6,841 nucleotides of DNA. It comes from an uncultured Lachnospiraceae bacterium (lineage in GTDB: Bacteria; Bacillota; Clostridia; Lachnospirales; Lachnospiraceae). The position numbers were made by a program, and so were the translations under genes. The DNA lies in contig CACXEL010000296.1 of the NCBI GenBank assembly GCA_902766655.1, forward strand, positions 1 through 6,841. The letters run 5' to 3'. Of this stretch, positions 1 to 5,532 are shown in pieces. How positions within the stretch are numbered: position 1 is the first letter of the stretch; every line of letters begins with the position of its first letter. Under the pieces are notes generated by a model. The model saw nothing but the letters and a program-made list of their open reading frames with translations, did no database searches and was not told where the DNA came from.

Positions 1-374
1 ATGTCCTTCTTCTTGTAGCCGGCGTGGACCTGGTCCTTGAGCGAGGCCACGCGGACCATCATGAACTCGTCCAGGTTGGATGCCGTGATCGACAGGAATT
101 TCAGTCGTTCAAAAAGGGGCACCAGCCGCGTGTCCCTGGCCTCAGAGAGGCAGCGCTCATCGAACTGGAGCCAGGAGAGCTCGCGGTTCCGGTAGTAAGC
201 AGGATTGCGATAATCGACAGCGTCCTGCTTCGGGACCTCCTCCGGCTTCTCCACTCTCACAAGGGCCTCCTTGGCCTCCTTCACATCCTTGGCTTTGGCC
301 GCATTTTTCTCAGCCTTCACCTGGTTCTTCTCGTTCTTTTCATTTTTTTCAGTGTTCTTATCGTCCTTGCCCAT
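1..374 (-). CDS. ppk1: Polyphosphate kinase, N-terminal part (runs off window)
   Basis: Polyphosphate kinase 1 reversibly polymerises the gamma-phosphate of ATP into inorganic polyphosphate. Only the first 124 codons are present. Seen: after about 60 residues comes [17 protein letters not shown] (from residue 63), then [11 protein letters not shown] and [17 protein letters not shown], the characteristic start of the PPK1 N-terminal domain. The catalytic histidines lie beyond the edge. The ATG at 374 is supported by GAGGAG (382-387) seven bases upstream. Residues 2-50 are a low-complexity Lys/Glu/Asn/Ala stretch ([15 protein letters not shown]), much longer than the few residues usually found before the NRELSW motif; it is probably disordered. 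The gene starts 38 bp after the stop of the upstream Ppx-like gene, with no terminator seen between, so they are probably one operon. Confidence 0.93.
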   Translation of the reverse strand, partial: MGKDDKNTEKNEKNEKNQVKAEKNAAKAKDVKEAKEALVRVEKPEEVPKQDAVDYRNPAYYRNRELSWLQFDERCLSEARDTRLVPLFERLKFLSITASNLDEFMMVRVASLKDQVHAGYKKKD

Positions 375-381
375 GGCCTGT

Positions 382-387
382 CTCCTC
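382..387 (-). promoter_or_regulatory. Ribosome binding site of ppk1
   Basis: GAGGAG on the minus strand, seven bases before the ATG at 374. It fixes the start of ppk1 and shows that the charged N-terminal extension is translated. Confidence 0.75.
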
Positions 388-412
388 TATATGTAATCAG
401 ACGTCGCTGTCA

Positions 413-1954
413 TCAGTTGAGTTTCTTCCGGATCTTGAGGACCGGCTTTACGTCGAAGGTCTCCTCGAAGAACTCCTCGTTCTCCCGGAAAATGCCCTTT
501 TCCAGGGTGAAATCCAACCCGGTCTCCACCGTGATGACGAGCTTTTCCTCCTTGCGGACCGCCTTGATGTCGGAAATCTTCTGCAGGTAGCTGTGGTCCA
601 GGCCGTTGGCCAGGCGGATGATGGCCACCAGCTGGCTCATCCGGATAAAGTCGGACTCGGTCATGGCCGTGAAGCGGGAAAGCTCACTGTAGAAGGGGAC
701 CGGCGTTGCCAGGTAACGAACGGTGCTGGCGATGATCTCCCGCTCCGCGTCGGACAGGCCGATGATCTCGGTGGTCTTGATGATGCTGTAGGAGCAGTCC
801 GAAATGTTCACAAGGGAAATGTACTTGCCGCAGTCGTGGAGCTGGCAGGCGACCGTCAGAAGCAGGCGGTCTCTGGCATTCATGGAATTGCCCTTCTTCA
901 TGGCATCGAAGATGGCGTGGGCCACCTGGATGAGCTTGTCCGTGTGGGGCTTGCTGCCGGCATAGCGCTTGGCTATATTCCTGGCCGCGTTCATGATATC
1001 CTTGTCGAAGTCGTGGGTGGACCTGATCAGCTTGTTGCGCTCGGCGTAATCGTAGGCGATACCGTCAGTCAGCTGGATGCCCGGCAGCCAGATGTTGCTG
1101 GCGCCCAGGACCTCGATCAGCTTGCGGTAGGTGACGGCCGTCGGCAGAATGGCTCTGGCCACCTCCATGCTGACGCCCATCTCCTCGGCGGCCTGGCGGG
1201 CGGTCAGAGCGATGATGTGCTCATACCAGCGGAGGAACTCCTCCCGGGTCTCGGACTTGGAAATGTCCAGCCTGTTCTGGAATACGAGATTGGTGAAATA
1301 GTCGCCGACCAGAATGATGGTGTCGATGTTGCGGTCCTTCAGGTACATACGCTTGAAGCTGAGAACATCCTTGCGGATCAGCTGGTCGATCAGCTCATCC
1401 ATATGGGTGGTCTCATTTTCAAATGAGGACAGTCTCTCGCTGACCCTCAGAGAGCCGATGGGGATATTCTGGGTCGTGAGCAGAACGTCCTTGTCGAAGA
1501 GGGAGATCTGGATGCTGCCGCCGCCCACGTCGACGATGGCCGTGCCCTTCTCGATGGTCTTCTGGAACTCCTCGCCCTTGGAGGCGATGGACTTGTAGCC
1601 CAGGAAGCGCTGCTCGGAGTTGCTGAGCACGTCGATCGCGATGCCGGTCTTCTTCCGGATATGCTCCCGCACCAACTGGCTGTTCCTGGCCTCCCGGAAG
1701 GCCGATTTGGCGCAGGCCCGGTAGCCGGCCACGCCGAACTCCTGCATGACCCTGGCGTAGTCCCTGAGGATTTCCGTCAGTGTGTTCAGGCTCTCCATGG
1801 TGATGCGCTTTTTGCTGTAGGCATCCCTGCCGAGCTCCAGGCTCCGGCGCAGGGAATTGAGGCTCTTCAGGCCGCCCTTCCTGGTTACCTCAAAGATTTC
1901 CATGGACACGTTGTAGGAGCCAATGTCGATTGCTGCAAATGATGTGACAGCCAT
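413..1954 (-). CDS. ppx: Ppx/GppA-family phosphatase with C-terminal HD-like domain
   Basis: Probable exopolyphosphatase (polyphosphate to orthophosphate) or pppGpp phosphohydrolase; 513 aa, close to the usual length of two-domain family members. Seen: an ASKHA-type fold with the phosphate-1 motif AAIDIGSYNV (7-16), CAKSAFREARN (81-91), SNSEQRFLGY (111-120, the position of the family's catalytic Glu region), IVDVGGGSIQI (140-150) and PIGSLRVSE (165-173). The usual GGT-type glycine motif is VGDYFTN here (216-222). From about 330 comes an HD-like helical domain with H346, LHDCGKYI (H373, D374) and RLANGLDHS (447-455). Some His residues usual in this domain appear replaced (DCSYSII, VRYL). The ATG at 1954 is chosen for its strong ribosome site and because family members begin just before this motif. 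ATG 1972 and GTG 1999 are in-frame alternatives. It lies just upstream of ppk1, which favours a polyphosphate role over a GppA role. Confidence 0.85.
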   Translation of the reverse strand: MAVTSFAAIDIGSYNVSMEIFEVTRKGGLKSLNSLRRSLELGRDAYSKKRITMESLNTLTEILRDYARVMQEFGVAGYRACAKSAFREARNSQLVREHIRKKTGIAIDVLSNSEQRFLGYKSIASKGEEFQKTIEKGTAIVDVGGGSIQISLFDKDVLLTTQNIPIGSLRVSERLSSFENETTHMDELIDQLIRKDVLSFKRMYLKDRNIDTIILVGDYFTNLVFQNRLDISKSETREEFLRWYEHIIALTARQAAEEMGVSMEVARAILPTAVTYRKLIEVLGASNIWLPGIQLTDGIAYDYAERNKLIRSTHDFDKDIMNAARNIAKRYAGSKPHTDKLIQVAHAIFDAMKKGNSMNARDRLLLTVACQLHDCGKYISLVNISDCSYSIIKTTEIIGLSDAEREIIASTVRYLATPVPFYSELSRFTAMTESDFIRMSQLVAIIRLANGLDHSYLQKISDIKAVRKEEKLVITVETGLDFTLEKGIFRENEEFFEETFDVKPVLKIRKKLN

Positions 1955-1962
1955 TTTATTTA

Positions 1963-1970
1963 CCTTCTCC
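1963..1970 (-). promoter_or_regulatory. Ribosome binding site deciding the ppx start
   Basis: GGAGAAGG on the minus strand, eight bases before ATG 1954. It overlaps the alternative ATG at 1972, which itself has only a weaker GGAAGGG close upstream. The GTG at 1999 has no recognisable site. This favours 1954. Confidence 0.65.
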
Positions 1971-2047
1971 ATTCTGCCCTTCCGGCTTTTTGATGTCACT
2001 GCAGATCCGGCCGCTGCGCCCTGGCTCCGGCCGGTATTTCACACTGT

Positions 2048-2075
2048 AATATATAACGTATTACTTATTATCCAA
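2048..2075 (-). promoter_or_regulatory. Possible internal promoter for ppx-ppk
   Basis: In the 113-bp gap between the chorismate mutase gene and ppx the minus strand reads TTGGAT (2070-2075), a 16-bp spacer, then TATATT (2048-2053). The -10 is good and the -35 poor. The same AT-rich stretch contains a 6-bp inverted repeat, GTAATA/TATTAC (2046-2064). It could let ppx-ppk be transcribed apart from the upstream gene; this is inferred only from motif shape. Confidence 0.35.
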
Positions 2076-2334
2076 TCCGGTGCTCCGCCTCCTTGGCGAC
2101 GTCCATGATATACTGGAAAATGAGGGCCAGCGCCTCAGCATTCTCCTCCCTGTCCGCCATCTGCCGGATCTTCGCAAGCTTCTCCCGCTCCCGCTCCGCA
2201 TCAAAAACAGGCAGTCCCCTGGCTGCCTTGTACTCGCCGATCTTCCGCACCACGTCGAGCCTCTCCTCGAGAAGCTTTACAAGAGAGGCGTCGATGCGGT
2301 CGATGTCCGCGCGGTATTCCTTCATACCTTCCAT
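2068..2334 (-). CDS. aroQ: Chorismate mutase, AroQ class
   Basis: Monofunctional chorismate mutase (chorismate to prephenate, the entry to Phe and Tyr synthesis); 88 aa from ATG 2334, matching the all-helical AroQ domain. Seen: MKEYRADIDRIDASLVKLLEERL with R8 and R25, then EYKAARGLPVFDAERE with K36, D45, R48 and E49, and Q74 in FQYIMDVA. These match the active-site Arg, Lys, Asp, Arg, Glu and Gln of the E. coli P-protein mutase domain, recalled from family knowledge. The start is uncertain. ATG 2334 has AAGGGG 12 bases upstream, rather far; ATG 2325 follows closely. A GTG at 2415 would add 27 residues (MHGTTWTGF...) that do not resemble the family, although it lies only about 20 bases from the predicted transcription start. 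The gene is first in a minus-strand run with ppx and ppk1, whose function is unrelated. It ends with a double stop, TAATAA. Confidence 0.88.
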   Translation of the reverse strand: MEGMKEYRADIDRIDASLVKLLEERLDVVRKIGEYKAARGLPVFDAEREREKLAKIRQMADREENAEALALIFQYIMDVAKEAEHRIG

Positions 2335-2442
2335 ATCGGAAATGAACCCCTTTTGCAGATATTCGGCCTCCACATCGACTGCCGTTTTGAATCCCGTCCA
2401 TGTGGTGCCATGCACTTATCTCTTCAGTTATTCGCTACTCTG

Positions 2443-2471
2443 ATTATAAAATAATTCCGCCCTGCGGGCAA
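2443..2471 (-). promoter_or_regulatory. Promoter of aroQ (sigma-A type)
   Basis: Minus strand: TTGCCC (2466-2471), a 17-bp spacer, and a perfect TATAAT (2443-2448). Transcription should begin near 2436. That gives a leader of about 100 nt if aroQ starts at 2334, or about 20 nt if GTG 2415 is used. A GCCC-GCA-GGGC dyad overlaps the -35 and the start of the spacer and could be an operator. Confidence 0.7.
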
Positions 2472-2490
2472 CTTAAACAAGCGAAAAAAG

Positions 2491-2536
2491 AAAAATGAGC
2501 CCCTGTACGGCGACTTTGACGGTTTCCCCCGGGCTC
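2491..2536 (-). terminator. Possible minus-strand terminator or operator dyad between divergent promoters
   Basis: GAGCCC (2497-2502) and GGGCTC (2531-2536) form a perfect 6-bp inverted repeat 28 bases apart. On the minus strand it is followed by ATTTTTCTTTTTT. The long loop makes it a weak terminator. It sits between the aroQ and pyrB promoters, so it could block antisense transcription or bind a regulator. Confidence 0.3.
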
Positions 2537-2538
2537 TC

Positions 2539-2567
2539 TTGATTTTCCCCCTCTTTTCATTTATCAT
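2539..2567 (+). promoter_or_regulatory. Promoter of pyrBI (sigma-A type)
   Basis: TTGATT (2539-2544), a 17-bp spacer and TATCAT (2562-2567). Predicted transcription start near 2574, giving a leader of about 66 nt before pyrB. It is divergent from the aroQ promoter, with the two -35 boxes 67 bp apart. Confidence 0.65.
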
Positions 2568-2578
2568 ATAGCAGACAC

Positions 2579-2624
2579 AGACCGGGGCATCCACGGCCGG
2601 CCGGTCTCCATGATCCGGGTTTTT
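2579..2624 (+). promoter_or_regulatory. pyrBI leader with two mutually exclusive hairpins (candidate attenuator)
   Basis: AGACCGG (2579-2585) pairs perfectly with CCGGTCT (2601-2607), extendable by GGC/GCC inside. Alternatively CCGGTC (2601-2606) pairs with GATCCGG (2612-2618, one bulged T), followed by T5 (2620-2624). Because both use 2601-2606, only one can form. The second resembles a short intrinsic terminator just before the ribosome site, so the layout fits attenuation of pyrimidine genes. No PyrR-binding loop was recognised; the sensor, if any, is unknown. Confidence 0.35.
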
Positions 2625-2639
2625 CCCAAAGGAGGAATA

Positions 2640-3569
2640 ATGGCACCTAGACATCTGATGAGTCCTCTGGACTTCACTGTAGAAGAACTCGACAAGCTTC
2701 TTGACCTCGGAAACGATATCGAAAAGCACCCAGAAAAATATGCACACGCCTGCGAGGGCAAACGTTTAGCCACCTTATTCTATGAGCCGAGCACCAGGAC
2801 ACGTCTTTCCTTTGAAGCGGCCATGATGAATTTAGGTGGCAAAGTTTTGGGCTTTGCCTCCCAGGATTCCAGTTCCGCCTCCAAGGGCGAGAGCGTCTCT
2901 GACACCATCCGCGTCGTCTCCTGCTACGCCGACATCGTAGCCATGCGTCATCCCAAGGAGGGCGCGCCCCTGGTAGCTTCCATGAAATCCGCAGTTCCCG
3001 TCATCAACGCCGGTGACGGAGGCCACCAGCATCCGACCCAGACGCTGACCGACCTGCTGACCATCCGGTCCCTTAAGGGCCATTTTGACGGTCTGACCGT
3101 GGGCTTCTGCGGCGACCTCAAGTTCGGCCGGACCGTCCATTCTCTCATCGAGGCCCTCTGCCGCTACAGCGGCATCCGGTTTGTCCTCATTTCCCCGGAG
3201 GAGCTCCGCGTTCCCAGCTACGTCCGCGACGGGCTGAAGGCCGGCGGCTTCCCCTTCCAGGAAGTGGTGGCCCTGAACGAAGAGACCATGAAGGACCTGG
3301 ACATCCTCTACATGACCCGCGCCCAGCGCGAGCGTTTCTTCAACGAAGAAGACTACGTCCGCATGAAGGATTTCTACATCCTGGACCGCGAGAAAATGAA
3401 GATCGCCCCCGAGGGCATGCTGGTCCTCCATCCGCTCCCCCGCGTGAACGAGATTGCCGTCGAGGTGGACGACGATCCGCGGGCGGTCTACTTCAGGCAG
3501 GCCCAGTACGGCGTCTACATCCGCATGGCACTCATTCTGACACTGCTCGGCATCAGCGTGGATGCCTGA
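2640..3569 (+). CDS. pyrB: Aspartate carbamoyltransferase, catalytic chain
   Basis: Condenses carbamoyl phosphate with L-aspartate to N-carbamoyl-L-aspartate, the committed step of de novo pyrimidine synthesis, in the cytoplasm; 309 aa, the normal length. Seen: the carbamoyl-phosphate site [16 protein letters not shown] (STRTR at 51-55), SSASKGES (K82), the AMRHPKEG segment (R103, H104), the [10 protein letters not shown] motif (131-140), the [10 protein letters not shown] segment, [10 protein letters not shown] (234-243), and the aspartate-side HPLPRVNEI loop (264-272). All key residues appear intact. The start at 2640 follows AGGAGG (2630-2635) by four bases. An in-frame ATG at 2610 lacks a ribosome site. 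pyrI follows after 13 bp, so the product should assemble as a catalytic-regulatory holoenzyme. Confidence 0.97.
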   Translation: MAPRHLMSPLDFTVEELDKLLDLGNDIEKHPEKYAHACEGKRLATLFYEPSTRTRLSFEAAMMNLGGKVLGFASQDSSSASKGESVSDTIRVVSCYADIVAMRHPKEGAPLVASMKSAVPVINAGDGGHQHPTQTLTDLLTIRSLKGHFDGLTVGFCGDLKFGRTVHSLIEALCRYSGIRFVLISPEELRVPSYVRDGLKAGGFPFQEVVALNEETMKDLDILYMTRAQRERFFNEEDYVRMKDFYILDREKMKIAPEGMLVLHPLPRVNEIAVEVDDDPRAVYFRQAQYGVYIRMALILTLLGISVDA

Positions 3570-3582
3570 AGGAGGCGCGACT

Positions 3583-4044
3583 ATGAAAAGCAAATATAAA
3601 GACACCCTCAGCATCGGCGCTCTTGAGGAAGGCTTCGTCCTCGACCACATCAAGGCCGGCATGGCCATGACCATCTACCGCGACCTGAAGCTCAAGTCCC
3701 TTGACTGCACCGTGGCGATCATCAAGAACGCCCGCTCCGAGAAGATGGGCCGCAAGGACATCATCAAGGTCGAGTGCCCAATCGACTCCCTCCCCCTGGA
3801 CGTCCTGGGCGTCCTTGGCTTCATCGACCACAACATCACGGTCAACGTCATCAAGGACAGCGAGATCGTCGACAAGCTCAAGCTCAAGCTTCCCTCCCGC
3901 ATCACCAACATCATCCAGTGCCGCAATCCGCGCTGCATCACCTCCATCGAGCAGGGACTGGACCACGTCTTCTACCTCGCCGACGAGGAGAAGGAGCTCT
4001 ACCGCTGCATGTACTGCGACACCCGCTACACCGGGAAGAAGTGA
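3583..4044 (+). CDS. pyrI: Aspartate carbamoyltransferase, regulatory chain
   Basis: Non-catalytic subunit that binds nucleotide effectors (CTP/ATP in studied enzymes) and joins catalytic trimers; 153 aa, the same length as the E. coli chain. Seen: an N-terminal allosteric domain (about 1-100) with GFVLDHIKAG (17-26) and HNITVNVI (83-90). It is followed by a C-terminal zinc domain with CRNPRC (C113, C118) and CMYC (C142, C145), the four-cysteine site that holds the interface with PyrB. The ATG at 3583 has AAGGAGG (3569-3575) seven bases upstream, overlapping the pyrB stop codon, so translation is probably coupled. An upstream in-frame ATG at 3562 would overlap pyrB and lacks a ribosome site. 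The stop codon lies in the loop of an 8-bp hairpin. Confidence 0.96.
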   Translation: MKSKYKDTLSIGALEEGFVLDHIKAGMAMTIYRDLKLKSLDCTVAIIKNARSEKMGRKDIIKVECPIDSLPLDVLGVLGFIDHNITVNVIKDSEIVDKLKLKLPSRITNIIQCRNPRCITSIEQGLDHVFYLADEEKELYRCMYCDTRYTGKK

Positions 4045-4055
4045 TGGCTTCCCGG
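4031..4055 (+). repeat. Perfect 8-bp hairpin spanning the pyrI stop codon
   Basis: CCGGGAAG (4031-4038) and CTTCCCGG (4048-4055) are perfect inverted repeats with a 9-base loop that contains the TGA stop (4042-4044). No T-run follows, so it is not a standard terminator. It may protect the mRNA 3' end or be part of the repeat element that begins just after. Confidence 0.6.
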
Positions 4056-4090
4056 GGGACCGGCCGAGGAATGGGCCGGGAGGACGCTGC
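4052..4090 (+). repeat. Partial repeat linker left of the 54-bp inverted repeat
   Basis: Closely resembles the last 40 bases of the 90-bp units downstream: GGCC-AGGAAT then CCGGGAGGACGCTGC match (4062-4090), with a few differences. It ends in CGCTGC (4085-4090), which recurs at 4147-4152 on the other side of the hairpin. It is either a decayed unit or the 5' flank of the element. Confidence 0.6.
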
Positions 4091-4144
4091 GCCAAAACAA
4101 TTCCCCTTCCCTTAGGGGGATGCGGTCAGGAGAATTGTTTTGGC
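4091..4144 (+). repeat. 54-bp inverted repeat (16-bp arms) at the head of the repeat array
   Basis: GCCAAAACAATTCCCC (4091-4106) pairs with GGAGAATTGTTTTGGC (4129-4144) with one C-A mismatch; the outer 13 pairs are perfect. The 22-base loop (4107-4128) includes AGGGG, which could instead pair with CCCCT (4103-4107). CGCTGC flanks it on both sides (4085-4090, 4147-4152), like a 6-bp target duplication. The T-rich arm is inside the stem, so it is a poor terminator. It resembles the ends of a miniature or REP-like element; no transposase is present in the window. Confidence 0.75.
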
Positions 4145-4155
4145 TCCGCTGCTTC

Positions 4156-4381
4156 GCAACAGGGATTCGGCCGTCTTTACCCAGAGAAGACATCAGGGAT
4201 TTACCTGGGAGGGGCTGGCCAAGGAATCAGCCGGGAGGACGCTGCGCAACAGGGATTCGGCCGTCTTTACCCAGGGAAGACATCAGGGATTTACCGGGGA
4301 GGGGCTGGCCAAGGAATCAGCCGGGAGGAAGCTGCGCAACAGGGATTCTGCCGTCTTTACCCGGGGAGTCCAGCAGGGATT
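4156..4381 (+). repeat. Tandem repeat array 1: two and a half 90-bp units
   Basis: Units at 4156-4245 and 4246-4335 differ at only three of 90 positions. A third, divergent unit is cut at 4381. Each unit starts GCAACAGGGATT and carries a second CAGGGATT exactly 34 bases on: octamers at 4160, 4194, 4250, 4284, 4340 and 4374 (spacing 34/56/34/56/34). Shared core: GGCCGTCTTTACCC. Within units GTCTT/AAGAC and GGCTG/CAGCC can form short stems. It lies between pyrI and the terminator, so it is probably transcribed as part of the pyrBI 3' untranslated region. Open frames across it result from the period being a multiple of three. Confidence 0.92.
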
Positions 4382-4483
4382 CATCTGATAATAAACGACA
4401 GGTACTTTAGCTGGTTATTCATATGGCAGGTTTGATTGGCAAGCGGATTTGGGTATCTGGCTGACAGGAACAGAAGCAAGAAA
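4382..4483. other. Gene-free spacer between repeat array and terminator
   Basis: No supported gene, RNA or promoter was found. The only short frame, 13 codons from the ATG in CATATGGCAGG, has no ribosome site. It is probably the end of the pyrBI untranslated region. Confidence 0.5.
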
Positions 4484-4528
4484 GGAAGATGGTCTGCATT
4501 TTCACGGGCAGATCATCTTCCTTTTTTT
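4484..4528 (+). terminator. Strong intrinsic terminator, probably bidirectional (pyrBI / merR)
   Basis: GGAAGATG (4484-4491), G4492 and TCTGC (4493-4497) pair with GCAGA (4508-4512), T4513 and CATCTTCC (4514-4521). That is a 14-bp stem with one G-T pair and a 10-base loop, followed by T7 (4522-4528). On the minus strand the same stem is followed by TTTCTTGCTTCTG, so it can also stop merR transcription. It sits in the convergent gap between the two transcription units. Confidence 0.9.
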
Positions 4529-4536
4529 GTCAGATG

Positions 4537-4574
4537 AGAAGCTGTTCTCCCTGTAGGAGATGCTTCTTTATTAT
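4537..4574 (+). terminator. Possible second hairpin terminator
   Basis: AGAAGC (4537-4542) pairs with GCTTCT (4562-4567), and inside it TCTCC (4546-4550) pairs with GGAGA (4556-4560). TTATTAT follows. It is weaker than the one just upstream and may be a back-up terminator for pyrBI. Confidence 0.4.
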
Positions 4575-4681
4575 CTCTGATCAGTCGGATGGCGAATCAC
4601 TGTTTCGGCTTCTCCGGAGATGTTTTCCTGGGACCCTCAGGTAGAGTTCAGGGTGGTGTATCTGGTGTTTTTCCGGCCGGC
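4575..4681. other. Gene-free 3' flank of the merR-type gene
   Basis: Nothing was identified apart from short palindromes (CTCCGGAG, GCCGGC). It is probably the 3' untranslated region of the minus-strand regulator gene. Confidence 0.4.
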
Positions 4682-5497
4682 TTACTTCTTTTTTACCGGG
4701 TAGCAGATTTCTGTCACGAATGCATCGGGGTTCTGGGTCTCGTGGGGACTGACGTGATAGATGTTGAACATCGGCTCGGCGGGTTCATAGCCGTTTGCTT
4801 CCATCCAGGCGATGACTTCCGCATAAACGTCCGTGATCTGGGTGTAGCTGCCCTGGTAAGTGCAGCTTGCGACCGTTACCGCCGGTAGGGTGCGGAACTT
4901 CACATGTTCCGTGTCCGGGTAGGTTCCCTTGACGGTCTTCCAGGCCATCATTTCCACGTTTTCTTCCTTGTACTCTCCGTCGAGATAGGTCACCGCGCAA
5001 AGGCAGGGATCGGCCTCGGCGAGATTCATCCGGCAGGTCTCTTCTGCCAGCTTGCCCCAGATGATGCCTTCGTCTTCATAGCGGGGAATGGTCATGCGGA
5101 TGGTCGCGGCATAGCGTTCGGGGATCGTTTTGAGCGTAACGTTGTAACTCATGCTCTCTTCCTTTCTCAGCCTTTCTCTGGCTGCGGTGAGAAGCGTCAG
5201 CTTATACGCCGTATCCTGTGCCAAGACCTCCAGTTCCTTCTGCCGGGCAGAAAAGAATTGCTCCAGCTTCTCCCGGTCATCATAGATCTCGAGGATCCTG
5301 ACGATATCCGCCAGAGAAAAGCCCATATCCTTCAGGGCGGCTATGCGCCCGGCGATCGGGAGCTGGTCCTCTCTGTAATAGCGGTAATCGGTGAAGCGGT
5401 CCGTTTCTGCCGGTTTCAAAAGGCCGATCTCATCATAGTGGCGAAGCATTCTGACGTTGACTCTGGACAGTTTTGAAAATTCTCCGATTTTCAGCAT
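4682..5497 (-). CDS. MerR-family regulator with GyrI-like effector domain
   Basis: Probable one-component transcription activator of the BmrR-like type; 271 aa, the typical length. Seen: an N-terminal winged helix-turn-helix, MLKIGEFSKLSRVNVRMLRH followed by YDEIGLLKPA (1-30) and the wing DRFTDYRYY (33-41). Next come KDMGFSLADIVRIL (56-69), a dimerising coiled coil at about 75-115, and a GyrI/AraC-E-type ligand domain at about 117-268 ending VTEICYPV. Its Glu (263) sits where BmrR uses a Glu to bind cationic drugs (family knowledge). No Cys cluster typical of metal or redox MerR proteins is seen near the end of the coiled coil. ATG 5497 has AGGAGG (5505-5510) seven bases upstream. A 19-bp-spacer promoter upstream suggests autoregulation. 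The ligand is unknown; no efflux gene is adjacent in the window. Confidence 0.92.
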   Translation of the reverse strand: MLKIGEFSKLSRVNVRMLRHYDEIGLLKPAETDRFTDYRYYREDQLPIAGRIAALKDMGFSLADIVRILEIYDDREKLEQFFSARQKELEVLAQDTAYKLTLLTAARERLRKEESMSYNVTLKTIPERYAATIRMTIPRYEDEGIIWGKLAEETCRMNLAEADPCLCAVTYLDGEYKEENVEMMAWKTVKGTYPDTEHVKFRTLPAVTVASCTYQGSYTQITDVYAEVIAWMEANGYEPAEPMFNIYHVSPHETQNPDAFVTEICYPVKKK

Positions 5498-5532
5498 GGC
5501 GGTACCTCCTGCTGTTTTTTGAGCTCGCATCA

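Noticed and set aside
593..1426. Long plus-strand open frames antisense to ppx (and similar frames opposite pyrB, pyrI and merR)
   Set aside because: They are shadows of GC-rich coding sequence. The opposite strand holds recognisable conserved motifs over the full length.
1955..1999. GTG 1999 or ATG 1972 as the ppx start
   Set aside because: GTG 1999 has no ribosome site, and the family motif AAIDIGS begins seven residues after ATG 1954, which has GGAGAAGG at ideal distance. ATG 1972 cannot be fully excluded.
2574..2640. PyrR-binding loop in the pyrBI leader
   Set aside because: No match to the conserved PyrR loop consensus was found; only competing hairpins are visible.
4091..4144. Intrinsic terminator directly after pyrI
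   Set aside because: The T-rich stretch is inside the long stem and no T-run follows; the convincing terminator is at 4484-4528.
4156..4381. CRISPR array
   Set aside because: The sequences between octamers are themselves repeated rather than unique spacers, the repeats are too short or the units too long, and no cas gene is present.
4120..4435. Open reading frames across the repeat array in all three plus frames
   Set aside because: The 90-bp period is a multiple of three, so frames stay open by default. No ribosome site, no recognisable domain, and the related 71-bp array does not preserve any frame.
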